Shown here: positions 35,144 to 43,711 of the stretch, in pieces
Numbering within the stretch: the first letter of the stretch is position 1
How the letters are laid out: every line of letters begins with the position of its first letter
Source of the DNA: Nodularia sphaerocarpa UHCC 0038
GTDB taxonomy: Bacteria > Cyanobacteriota > Cyanobacteriia > Cyanobacteriales > Nostocaceae
DNA length: 64,000 nt
Assembly: GCF_022376295.1 (NCBI RefSeq)
Contig: NZ_CP060140.1
Location: 4,158,356 to 4,222,355, forward strand
Direction of reading: 5' to 3'
Notes under the pieces: generated by a model
Told to the model about the DNA's origin: nothing
Database searches by the model: none
Seen by the model: only the letters and a program-made list of their open reading frames with translations
Position numbers and translations under genes: made by a program

Positions 35144-36176
35144 GTCGCTTCTCTTTGCAGAAGCGGAATTAATGGAAACCAGATGACACCAGCCTTTATC
35201 TGTCCCATCTTCATGGGATGTCGCTTCTCTTTGCAGAAGCGGAATTAATGGAAACGATTCTGCAAGGAAGGTTATCCCTTAAGTCAGGTGGCAAGTCGCT
35301 TCTCTTTGCAGAAGCGGAATTAATGGAAACTCACTATAGGCGATCGCCTCCCATCCCAAAGATTGCCAGTCGCTTCTCTTTGCAGAAGCGGAATTAATGG
35401 AAACTAGGTTCAGGTTTATCATTAGCATCAGGTATAGCTTGTCGCTTCTCTTTGCAGAAGCGGAATTAATGGAAACTTCCCGCGCTAGTTTCCCATAGCG
35501 GTTTTGTGATCTTTGTCGCTTCTCTTTGCAGAAGCGGAATTAATGGAAACAACCATTCCCCGCCGATTTTCTCAAGGATAGGAATTTCTAGTCGCTTCTC
35601 TTTGCAGAAGCGGAATTAATGGAAACCTTCCCTCAATTGAATTTGATCTCCTGGGGTGAGATTCAAATGGTCGCTTCTCTTTGCAGAAGCGGAATTAATG
35701 GAAACTTAGAAATTAACAAACGATTAGAAGCCAAAGCCCAAGGACGAGTCGCTTCTCTTTGCAGAAGCGGAATTAATGGAAACCTCAAGAACAAGCCGGG
35801 AAATTCGCCACTACCTTCGTGGTCGCTTCTCTTTGCAGAAGCGGAATTAATGGAAACGTCATCCCCTAGACCTCTATGGAAAGCTACTACTACCCCAGCA
35901 GCGTCGCTTCTCTTTGCAGAAGCGGAATTAATGGAAACAGTTATAATAATGACTTCACAGCTTCCTCAATAGAAAGCTTTGTCGCTTCTCTTTGCAGAAG
36001 CGGAATTAATGGAAACAAACCACTAATGATAAACTTTTCATTAACGCGAACGTGTGTCGCTTCTCTTTGCAGAAGCGGAATTAATGGAAACTATTTCTGT
36101 AACCTAAATACCCTCCTCCTACTAATTGTGTGTCGCTTCTCTTTGCAGAAGCGGAATTAATGGAATTAATGGAAAC
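35144..36176 (+). CRISPR. CRISPR array of 14 repeats and 13 spacers
   Basis: The repeat is 36 bp, beginning GTCGCTTCTC, with a hairpin CGCTTCT-loop-AGAAGCG (loop CTTTGC), and ending AATTAATGGAAAC. Repeats start at 35144, 35220, 35295, 35369, 35441, 35515, 35591, 35670, 35748, 35822, 35903, 35981, 36056 and 36132. Spacers are 36-45 bp (40,39,38,36,38,40,43,42,38,45,42,39,40). All repeats are identical by eye except the last, which has a 9-bp internal duplication (GGAATTAAT). Spacer length and the ATGGAAAC end (compare the common ATTGAAAC tag) fit a type III or I-D array. Transcription is to the right. Confidence 0.97.
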
Positions 36177-36395
36177 CTTAATTAAGCCTTATAAAAGTAA
36201 TATAAAATACATTAATATTTTTCTATTAAGTATATCTAGCATAAAAACCGGGGTTTTACAAAAGATAGTGAAAACAGTATGTATCCTATATTACTGCTCC
36301 AAAACTTAACCTCAAGGGTTTTCAGCCTGTTTATTATAAAAAAAGCGTCATTTGCGTCAACTCGGCTAACCTCTCCCCCAGCCCCTCTCCTGCAA
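36177..36395. other. Spacer after the array
   Basis: About 220 bp of AT-rich sequence followed by GC-rich repeat fragments (AACCTCTCCCCCAGCCCCTC). No gene or further repeat unit was seen. Confidence 0.4.
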
Positions 36396-36540
36396 CTACC
36401 GTGTACACACATCTTGGTAATCAAGCACAGAGCCTGAATTTACCCCCCTTAATCCCCCCTTGTAAAGGGGGGAAAATCCGGTTCTCCCCCTTTACAAGGG
36501 GGAGTTAGAGGGGGTCAGAAGACTTGTGTGTACACCGTAG
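36396..36540. mobile_element. Family E palindromic element, right flank, inverted relative to the left copy
   Basis: Left end CTACCGTGTACACACATCTTGG and right end CAAGACTTGTG-like (AGACTTGTGTGTACACCGTAG), with the arms CCCCTTGTAAAGGGGGGAAAA and CCCCTTTACAAGGGGGAG between. Read on the minus strand, it is the same element as 33063-33233. The two therefore bracket cas2-cas1, the small membrane gene and the array in inverted orientation. Confidence 0.8.
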
Positions 36541-36638
36541 CTCTCCTGCAAGGAGAGGGGAGAGAATTTACCCCATTTCCTTGTAGGGTTGTACATTAAT
36601 AGGGAAAAATATGAGTAACTTATTAAACAGATGGCAGA

Positions 36639-36729
36639 TATAGCAACCGCCAAGGAGATGAGGACATAGGAAAAGTCTAAAACCCAGTCAAAGCAAGTCT
36701 TTCACTTTTGACTTTTGACTTTTGCTATA
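36639..36729. mobile_element. MITE-like element, family C
   Basis: About 90 bp with ends TATAGCAA and TTTTGCTATA. The right half has ACTTTTG heptads. Relatives occur at 39285-39375 and 48163-48267. Confidence 0.75.
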
Positions 36730-36865
36730 GTTTCCCCCATTCCCTTGTAGGGAAGGGGGGCTAGGGGGGTTAGGTCTGCTTGATATCACAAAATTCCCAA
36801 AAATCATTCCAGAGATTCAGAACGCCGACTTCTTCAATAAATCTGGCATATTTGGAGGGATAAAA

Positions 36866-39148
36866 TTATTGATAAAGTTCAAAAATATCCTTACCCATTT
36901 TCTTCACCTGAGCAACCAATTGCGGCGGCTGAACTACCTTGACATTACCGCCAAAACCTACTATCCAGCGCATCAATTCCACATCAGCCAAAGACCATTT
37001 AGGTAACACGACTCGAAAGCAATTAGGAAAATCTTGATCTTTGGTTTTCTTCAGACAAAACATTGATTTTGGTAATTTTAATCTCCCCCCTTGCACAGGT
37101 GGAGACATCTTCATTTGCTTCGGGGGAAATCTCTTCGTACCTTCAGTTATAAATCGGTATATGGTATTATTAAACCACAGTTCCACAGTCACACAAACTT
37201 GAGACTGTAATTGTGGATCATCACTCAAAAACAGACCCTGGTCACTGGCACTATATCCTAAAAATATTCCCGCACTCGCAGTCGCCAGTTTCTCTAATTT
37301 ATCTAAAGATATTTGTTGTGCTGCTAGAGAACAAACTTGGCTTTGATGCTGTCCCATAAATAATCTATCCAGTCGTTCAAAGCGGAATAAACCTTGATAC
37401 TTTCCGCTTTGACACTCATAACCCAAATACCATGCGGTGTTACTAAAGACGATTTGCAAGGGAAATGCTAAAAAGAATCCTTCTTCATCCAATGCAAACT
37501 TACCACCACCTGCAAACCGATTCAATTCTAATAATTGTCTGTTGGCGATCGCCTGTTCTAACTGTGGTAAATTTTTAACCAGAGCATCAGATGGTAAATA
37601 CTCAGGATTAATCATACTCCGATTGGCGATCGCCCGTACCGGATAAACTTGATTTACAGCTAACTTACTTTCAGCCATGCGAGTAGCAAATCTAGCAAAT
37701 ATCTCCAAAGCAATGGGGTCATTTAAACTCTTCGCTTGAGACTGGAGAACCTCAAACACCTTAATTAACTCACTTTCTGACAAAATTGCCGTCCCAGCAA
37801 AATAACCATCTCTCATAGGGAAACTAGGTAAAATCTTATAGGGCTTTAGCACCTTTTCGATATCCTTACGGACAGAATCGCCGCCATCATCATCGATAAT
37901 CCCATGTTTAGTCAGAGCAGAAACCAAACTTGTGAAGGCTTTACCCCCATTCTGCAAAAATGGGTGATGGAGAATAAAGCGAATAATTTGGATCAATCTT
38001 TGGAAACTCTGGAAATCAGAATAAGGGTGAGTTGCGGTAACTGCGGTTGGTAGAGTGTATGGGAAACCTAACCCCCCAACCCCCTTCCCTACTAGGGAAG
38101 GGGGAGAATTTAAAGCCTCTGGGGAAATTTGTTTGATTGTGGTTGGCTTCTCTACTAGGGAACCGGGAGAATTTAAAGCCCCTTGGGAAATTTCTTTGAT
38201 TGTTAAGGTGGTTGGCTTCTCTACTAGGGAACCGGGAGAGTTTAAAGCCTCTGGACTTGTAGGAGAGAGGTTTGGAGAGAGGTTTTCTAAATCCTGTGAC
38301 AAGTCAGGCACAGAAGGATAAGCCGGGATAGTATTGATATCAATGAGAAAATTTTGTTTTAGCCAGTGTAAATCCGATGCGATCGCCTGGGGTTGAGCGT
38401 AGATATTGCCGTATAATTTAGCCATACAAGCCGTGATTTCAGCCACAGCACTGGTAAAATCAGGAACAGTCCCCAAAATATTTTCTAGCAGATGGGGATA
38501 AGTTGATTGTAAATTGCCGATACCCGGATAACGCAGAATCAAAGCCAGCAAAAACATTAACCGTTCAAAATCCCACAAACTGCTGTAAGAATGTAAAGTT
38601 ATATGACGATTGCGGTTATCACGGTTGACAATAGTCCGGGGAAGCAGTGCGATTTGGCGAGGAACTTGGGAAAAATCGAACTTGGGCGAAGTTACATCAA
38701 TAATGTTCACAGATGTAAAACCTTCACCAGCCACCGGGGGGAAATCTTGTAGAGAATTGTGCATATTCTCAATAACCAACTGTGGAACTTGGCGAGAACG
38801 TTTTTGGTTCCATAACAGGCAAATTTGCAGAGGTGTGTGCAAATACCACCCCATCCACACAGCAGAAGCAGCCTGAGAATTGAGCTTACGGAGTAATTCC
38901 ATGCGCCAGACACGTTTGGCATTAGTAGCATCATAGATGACAGAATGACCCAGTGCGATCGCCTCCACAATATCAGAAATTACTTGTGCTTCAATTTCTC
39001 CCCAAACACCTTGAATAGAGACATCGCCATAAAGTCGTTCCCGAATAGCATCAGTAGAAACAACGCGATAATTTCCCAGTTGAGCTAATTGACTAGCGAA
39101 AGTAGATTTTCCGCAACCGGGGACACCTATGAGAAAATGACAAATCAT
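36866..39148 (-). CDS. PNK-like P-loop kinase fused to a WYL domain
   Basis: 760 residues. The N-terminus has the P-loop GVPGCGKS (8-15), VVSTDAIRERLYGD and VIYDATNAKRVWR, the pattern of AAA_33/polynucleotide-kinase-like ATPases. A middle part (about 290-375) is low complexity and repeats ALNSPGSLVEKPTT, encoded by dispersed palindromic DNA. The C-terminal part has a WYL domain (RQLLELNRFAG, AFPLQIVFSNTAWYLGYECQ, LFRFERLDRLF). WYL proteins sense nucleotide ligands and some repress CRISPR arrays in Synechocystis. Between array and effector operon it is likely a regulator or effector of the system. The kinase substrate is unknown. Confidence 0.8.
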   Translation of the reverse strand: MICHFLIGVPGCGKSTFASQLAQLGNYRVVSTDAIRERLYGDVSIQGVWGEIEAQVISDIVEAIALGHSVIYDATNAKRVWRMELLRKLNSQAASAVWMGWYLHTPLQICLLWNQKRSRQVPQLVIENMHNSLQDFPPVAGEGFTSVNIIDVTSPKFDFSQVPRQIALLPRTIVNRDNRNRHITLHSYSSLWDFERLMFLLALILRYPGIGNLQSTYPHLLENILGTVPDFTSAVAEITACMAKLYGNIYAQPQAIASDLHWLKQNFLIDINTIPAYPSVPDLSQDLENLSPNLSPTSPEALNSPGSLVEKPTTLTIKEISQGALNSPGSLVEKPTTIKQISPEALNSPPSLVGKGVGGLGFPYTLPTAVTATHPYSDFQSFQRLIQIIRFILHHPFLQNGGKAFTSLVSALTKHGIIDDDGGDSVRKDIEKVLKPYKILPSFPMRDGYFAGTAILSESELIKVFEVLQSQAKSLNDPIALEIFARFATRMAESKLAVNQVYPVRAIANRSMINPEYLPSDALVKNLPQLEQAIANRQLLELNRFAGGGKFALDEEGFFLAFPLQIVFSNTAWYLGYECQSGKYQGLFRFERLDRLFMGQHQSQVCSLAAQQISLDKLEKLATASAGIFLGYSASDQGLFLSDDPQLQSQVCVTVELWFNNTIYRFITEGTKRFPPKQMKMSPPVQGGRLKLPKSMFCLKKTKDQDFPNCFRVVLPKWSLADVELMRWIVGFGGNVKVVQPPQLVAQVKKMGKDIFELYQ

Positions 39149-39284
39149 TGAAAATCAAAGCCAAAAGTTTTTCTCCTTTAACTTTTAGCCCTTCTTTTCT
39201 TCCTGTCTATACTTTTCAAGCGAACGACAAAAACAATACCAAATTCCAAATATCAGGTGCATAAAACCTGTGGGGTTGCTTATA

Positions 39285-39375
39285 TATAGCAACGGACAAG
39301 GTGCTTAGGACATGAAAAAATTCCCAAACCCATTCACAGCAAGCATTTGACTTTTGACTTTTGACTTTTGCTATA
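39285..39375. mobile_element. MITE-like element, family C, diverged copy
   Basis: TATAGCAACGGACAAGG at the left end and TTTTGACTTTTGCTATA at the right. The middle differs from the other two copies at many bases, so this is an older insertion. Confidence 0.65.
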
Positions 39376-39525
39376 TACCCCATAGAGCAGAAAACCTGTG
39401 GGGTGGGCATCTTGCCCGCCCTAGTATACCCCATTAAGCAGAAAACCTGTGGGGTGGGCATCTTGCCCGCCCTAGCATACCCCATAGAGTAGAAAACCTG
39501 TGGGGTGGGCATCTTGCCCTAATAT
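39375..39525. repeat. 51-bp tandem repeat, about three units
   Basis: Units start at 39375, 39426 and 39477, with ATACCCCAT then AAAACCTGTGGGGTGGGCAT and CTTGCCCGCC. The last unit is cut short. Identity is very high, pointing to recent expansion. Each unit contains the inverted GGGCA/TGCCC core of a dispersed repeat also seen near 27615. Confidence 0.9.
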
Positions 39526-39685
39526 ACCTTCAATCACAAAAATTCGTCATTCGCGTGAAAAGGCATTTACATATTCAGAAAATCCCAGAAAATATAAAAA
39601 TCAGCCCACAAATGCCAAACCCAAAATAATTAATCAGTAAAAACACACAAGCCAAAATCCCAAAATCAGAGTAGTTTATAAAACA

Positions 39686-41257
39686 GTGCATCTACAAAAA
39701 CCAGGGAAATTGACCAAATATACCGCAATAACCTTTGCACCAGTGCAGGGATTTATCGAAAAATCGCGTAAACTGAGAGACTTATACGGCGCATCTCTTA
39801 TCCTCTCCTATCTCAGTCAGCAACTAGTAAAAGCAGCTGCAAAAAGCACACAAGTAATTTCGCCAGCACTCGCCAGCGTCCAAAAAGGCACACCCAACCG
39901 CATCCTCATCAAAGGGGAATTTAGCGAAGAACAATTAAAACAAACCCTATCATCTACCTGGAACAGACTACTGCAAGAATGTCGCCAGTGGATAGAAGCC
40001 AAAGTACCTGATACATATCACTGGGAAAGAGAGTGGACACATTGGGGAAACCACACCTGGGAGATATTTTGGGGAAGCGGTGACAGCATCTTAGATGCAA
40101 TGAAAGATTTAGAAACCCGGAAACTTTCCCGAAATTGGACAGCAGTTAATTGGATTGGTGAGAGTTCCAGCATAACAGGTACAGATGCGATCGCCTTTCC
40201 CGGTTTGGGTGCAGAAACCAGAAATCCCAATAATCGTAAATGGACAGACGAAAAAGCAGAAATTAAAACCTTTTATCATCGCCTCGCTTGCGTCTTAGAA
40301 AATCTCCCCCCAGATGGAAAACCAGAAGGTAAATTCTTTGCACTCAACGAAAAATTAAGTATTCCCGAATTAGTCAAACGTCTAGTTACCCTCCCAGAAA
40401 TCGCCAACAGACTAGGAATGGAGAACCTAGTAGAAAGCTTCAGCGAAATTTACCGCCGACCAGAAATCAAACACCAACAAGGCGCAGGAAGATGGACAGG
40501 TTGGTTTATGGCTGATGGTGACAAAGTAGGAGAACACCTGCAAAGCCTTGCAAAAAAACCCAATGGCGACGAAGAAATTCACAAATTTAGCCAAGCCATG
40601 CGCGACTGGGGAAAAGACTTCAGCAAGGAATTTCCTCCAGACATAGGACGAGTTATTTATGCAGGTGGCGACGACTTTTTAGGCGTAATTTTCAGCGACA
40701 AAGACAAAGCACCCATCACACTCCAAGATGCATTTCAATGGTTAATTACCATACCCCAACAATGGCAACAACACAAACAAAACATTGGCTTAAGCCTCGG
40801 CTTAGTTTGGGCTGCTCATAGCGTACCCCAAAGAGACATATTACAACATTGTCGCCAAGCCGAAAAAGTCGCCAAAAATTCCGGCAGAGCGCGAGCTACA
40901 ATCAGAATCGTCTTTAACAGTGGACAATATGTGCAGTGGACTTGTCCCTGGGATTATTTAGACATATTAACTAAATATCAAGACCGAGAAAAGCAAAAGA
41001 ATTGGAGTCATATTTATCAAGACTTCGCTCAATTGCAATCTCGACGGGCTTTTAATATTGAAAAAGATACATTATTAAATAACTTTCCCCTGGAATTTTT
41101 TGACATTTACTTTCCTGGCGAAGGTAAGAAATTACGTAATCCTGACTGTGCTAAACATATAGTCGGTTTTAGCGACGAAGAAGACACCACCAAAGCCACA
41201 ATTGATTGGATGAGCGACTTAATAAAAGTAGGCTGGCATTTATGTTCAAATACCTAA
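39686..41257 (+). CDS. cas10: Cas10/Cmr2 of a type III-B variant, without HD domain
   Basis: 523 residues, GTG start; usual Cmr2 is 800-1000. It begins at once with TAITFAPVQGFIEKSRKLRDLYG, the first palm segment of Cmr2, so there is no N-terminal HD nuclease. The second palm has MADGDKVG (Asp277, Asp279) and YAGGDDFLGV, with GGDD at 327-330 intact. That motif makes cyclic oligoadenylate on target RNA binding. A D4-like helical end follows. Missing HD predicts no ssDNA cleavage. It heads an operon with cmr3 (15-base overlap). This short form matches the III-B variant described on plasmid pSYSA of Synechocystis. Confidence 0.92.
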   Translation: MHLQKPGKLTKYTAITFAPVQGFIEKSRKLRDLYGASLILSYLSQQLVKAAAKSTQVISPALASVQKGTPNRILIKGEFSEEQLKQTLSSTWNRLLQECRQWIEAKVPDTYHWEREWTHWGNHTWEIFWGSGDSILDAMKDLETRKLSRNWTAVNWIGESSSITGTDAIAFPGLGAETRNPNNRKWTDEKAEIKTFYHRLACVLENLPPDGKPEGKFFALNEKLSIPELVKRLVTLPEIANRLGMENLVESFSEIYRRPEIKHQQGAGRWTGWFMADGDKVGEHLQSLAKKPNGDEEIHKFSQAMRDWGKDFSKEFPPDIGRVIYAGGDDFLGVIFSDKDKAPITLQDAFQWLITIPQQWQQHKQNIGLSLGLVWAAHSVPQRDILQHCRQAEKVAKNSGRARATIRIVFNSGQYVQWTCPWDYLDILTKYQDREKQKNWSHIYQDFAQLQSRRAFNIEKDTLLNNFPLEFFDIYFPGEGKKLRNPDCAKHIVGFSDEEDTTKATIDWMSDLIKVGWHLCSNT

Positions 41258-42237
41258 TTATAATCAATCCCTTGGGATTTATGTATGGTAGCGCCGGGGC
41301 ATTTCTCACACCAGAAAACTTAGTCGGTTGTTCCGGTGCAAAATTCCCCCCAGAAGCAGCGACCCTATCAGGCTTAATGTTTAGCGTCAACAAAACCACC
41401 CAACAATTTACCCAAGCAGACCTCAATCAAAACCTCCACATTGCCGGACCATTTTGGGCTAAATCAGCAGAAAAACAAAACTTTTATATCCCCATACCTT
41501 GGAGTAAAATTATTGCTAAAAAAGAAGTAGATGAATGGCAAATACAAGATAAACAATGGCATTTAAAAAATAAAACTGAAAAACTCAGACCTGATTATAG
41601 TTGGCAAACCATCAATTCTTGGGGAAACACCGCCGAACAACTCAAATCTAATCAAACAATTTCTGAAAACCCTTGGAAATTCGTTCCCTTCCTTCATCCC
41701 AAAATCAAAACATCTGAACGTTGCGTACAAGACCCAGACGGGTTATTTCTAGAAAACTCAGTTCAGATGTCAGACGACACCTGTTTAATATACCTTTCAA
41801 CCCATCCCATAGAAACAGGTTGGTATCGGTTTGGCGGAGAAAATCACATAGTAGAAATCGAGTCTCAAGAAATCAAAAATAAGAGAGTCTTAGAACTATT
41901 AAACCAGCCGATAAAAAACACCTTCGCCTTAATTACACCAGCAATATGGGGTTCAAATCGCTTATCTTACCGCCATCCACAACAGGAAAGCTTCCCCAAA
42001 CCCGTACAAATGCTCACAGATAAACCCGTACCCTATCGTTACCGCGCCAAAGGAAACTTAGGAAGAGGACGTTATGCAGTTCCCGCCGGTAGCGTCTACG
42101 TTCTCGAAACCCCATTAAACCAACCCTGGTGTAACTGGGATGAAAACTGGTTTCCCAAAGAAGGTTATAGCCTCAAACGATTAGGAAGCGGCTTATGTTT
42201 ACCAATAGAAATTAAAGGAGTTACCGAAAATGTATAA
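41242..42237 (+). CDS. cmr3: Cmr3 (RAMP, Cas5-like)
   Basis: About 331 residues from the ATG at 41242; the frame opens at 41206 inside cas10. It has the Cmr3-type start FKYLIIINPLGFMYGSAGAF, the segment FPPEAATLSGLMFSV, and the glycine-rich end LGRGRYAVPAGSVYVLETP. In the complex it holds the 5' tag of the crRNA at the base, next to Cas10. It overlaps cas10 by 16 bases and cmr4 by 8. All are read together. Confidence 0.88.
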   Translation: MFKYLIIINPLGFMYGSAGAFLTPENLVGCSGAKFPPEAATLSGLMFSVNKTTQQFTQADLNQNLHIAGPFWAKSAEKQNFYIPIPWSKIIAKKEVDEWQIQDKQWHLKNKTEKLRPDYSWQTINSWGNTAEQLKSNQTISENPWKFVPFLHPKIKTSERCVQDPDGLFLENSVQMSDDTCLIYLSTHPIETGWYRFGGENHIVEIESQEIKNKRVLELLNQPIKNTFALITPAIWGSNRLSYRHPQQESFPKPVQMLTDKPVPYRYRAKGNLGRGRYAVPAGSVYVLETPLNQPWCNWDENWFPKEGYSLKRLGSGLCLPIEIKGVTENV

Positions 42238-43051
42238 AAAAGCCTATGGCATAATAGAAACCTTAGCACCACTCCACGTAGGTGCAACAGCCGGAGAAGA
42301 AAGCGGTAACTTAAACTTAATTTTCCGCGACCAATTTACCCAAACCGGGATTATTCCTGGTAGTTCAATTCGTGGTCGCCTGCGTTCAGAAATGCGCCAA
42401 ATCAACGGTGAAAGCGATTCAAATTATTGGTATGGTAATAACGAACCAGGCTCAGAAGAAACAGAAATTAATAACGAGTCCATCATCAAATTTGAATACG
42501 CATCCATACTGTGGATACCCGTATTTTGTCCAGGACAACCAATCGTTTGGGTAACAAGTCCGCGCCTACTGCAACGTTACCAAAGAATAGCCGGAGACAG
42601 CAAACTCAAAGCCACAGAAATTCCCGACCCCTACACAGGTTCAAACAACTTAAAAGCGCGGGACTCAAAAGGTAAAAAAACCTTATTTTTCAACTTAGGA
42701 TTTTTAACCATCAACAAAACCGAAAATTTATCCCCGTGGTTTCCCGACGGAAAACAAAAGCCTTCAGTCATAGTAGATGATAGTGATATAGCCATGATTC
42801 ATGACATGGCATTATATCGCCAAAGCCGAGTCAGATTAAAACTCGATGAAAAAATAGTTGATGGTGGCGGCTTCTTTAACACCGAAGCCTTACCAGAAGG
42901 AACCATATTAATATTTCCCATAGCCATCAAACAAGATAAATCAGGAAAAAAATGGCAACCCTTCAACGATAATTCCAGCACAGATATTTATCTTGGTGGC
43001 TTAGAGTCCATCGGCTTTGGACACTGTAACCTCACCCTAAATCAGCTTTAA
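42230..43051 (+). CDS. cmr4: Cmr4 (RAMP, Cas7-like backbone) with altered catalytic loop
   Basis: 273 residues. Family signs are IETLAPLHVGAT at the start, GIIPGSSIRGRLRSEM and the end YLGGLESIGFGHCNL. In Cmr4 the Asp that cuts target RNA lies shortly after the PLHVG segment (D26 in Pyrococcus). Here residues 17-33 (VGATAGEESGNLNLIFR) contain no Asp; the aligned position reads Leu or Asn. The next Asp, 34, aligns with the Glu of the usual RE pair. Target-RNA cutting may therefore be weak or lost. Alignment was made by eye. The start overlaps cmr3 by 8 bases. Confidence 0.88.
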   Translation: MYKKAYGIIETLAPLHVGATAGEESGNLNLIFRDQFTQTGIIPGSSIRGRLRSEMRQINGESDSNYWYGNNEPGSEETEINNESIIKFEYASILWIPVFCPGQPIVWVTSPRLLQRYQRIAGDSKLKATEIPDPYTGSNNLKARDSKGKKTLFFNLGFLTINKTENLSPWFPDGKQKPSVIVDDSDIAMIHDMALYRQSRVRLKLDEKIVDGGGFFNTEALPEGTILIFPIAIKQDKSGKKWQPFNDNSSTDIYLGGLESIGFGHCNLTLNQL

Positions 43052-43133
43052 TATATTTCCCATCTTTCTTCCTTTGCGCCTAACGCACTTCGTGCTTCGC
43101 TTCGCTGATGCGCCTACCCTACGGGAACGCCTA

Positions 43134-43256
43134 ATACCAATTTAATATAAAGATGCATAAATAGAATTTAACCATAAATCCAGTTCCCCTCCTCGCTTGC
43201 GGGGAGGGGTTAGGGGTGGGGTCGAAATAATATGCAGCCTCACAAATAATTGGTAT
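43134..43256. mobile_element. MITE-like element, family B, inside the cmr operon
   Basis: Ends ATACCAATT and AATTGGTAT with C/G-rich inner arms (TTCCCCTCCTCGCTTGCGGG). It splits the otherwise tight operon between cmr4 and cmr5, and its right end is only nine bases from the cmr5 ATG. A relative is at 56624-56742. Confidence 0.75.
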
Positions 43257-43264
43257 AACGGCGA

Positions 43265-43711
43265 ATGCGTGAAACAAACTTCAACACAAAAAATATGACT
43301 TGGAAATCTTACGACTTAGACCAAAAAGCCCAAAGCTTAGTCCTCAAACATCGTGACAAAAAAGGAGTTATTGGTCAATCGCACAAAATGCGAATTACCG
43401 TCGCTTACGGCTTAGAAAGATTTTGGGGAGAACAACTCAGACTCTTAGAAAAAGAACAAACCAAAGGCGAATACTGGCGCGACACCTGGAAAGAGTTCGC
43501 CAAAATCATGGGATTTGCAGGAATCAAACTTCCGCAAGACGATGTTAACAATGGTGACACCGAGAAAATTGAACAAATAGCCACCCAATTATGGTCACTC
43601 CCCATTGAAGACCAAAGAATATGTTTAGCCGTTCTCACGCAATTTTGTGACAGCTTAGTGTGGTGGACTCAACGCTATAAAAAATCTGGAGTTACTGATG
43701 ATCAATATTAG
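43265..43711 (+). CDS. cmr5: Cmr5-like small subunit (Cas11)
   Basis: 148 residues, nearly all helical and charged, as expected of Cas11: DLDQKAQSLVLKHRDKKG, RLLEKEQTKGEYWRDTWKEFAK, LTQFCDSLVWWTQRYKK. It lines the complex along Cmr4. Assignment rests on size, helical make-up and position between cmr4 and the next RAMP gene. The ATG at 43265 comes right after a mobile element; the in-frame ATG at 43295 (MTWKSYDL) may be the original start. The end overlaps the next gene by 14 bases. Confidence 0.75.
   Translation: MRETNFNTKNMTWKSYDLDQKAQSLVLKHRDKKGVIGQSHKMRITVAYGLERFWGEQLRLLEKEQTKGEYWRDTWKEFAKIMGFAGIKLPQDDVNNGDTEKIEQIATQLWSLPIEDQRICLAVLTQFCDSLVWWTQRYKKSGVTDDQY

Larger units (their letters stand above)
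39149..39685. other. Repeat-filled region upstream of the effector operon
   Basis: About 540 bp between divergent genes: a family C element, the 51-bp tandem below, and an AT-rich last 160 bp (39526-39685) in which the promoter of the Cas10 operon must lie. No protein-coding gene; a frame across the tandem repeat is an artefact. Confidence 0.5.

Noticed and set aside
35045..36160. Several plus-strand frames encoding VASLCRSGINGN or LLFAEAELMET repeats
   Set aside because: They are translations of the CRISPR repeats.
39216..39512. 98-residue frame with MPTPQVF repeats
   Set aside because: It is the 51-bp tandem repeat read through; the period is a multiple of three by chance.
39375..39525. 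Possible second CRISPR array
   Set aside because: The units are contiguous with no variable spacers.
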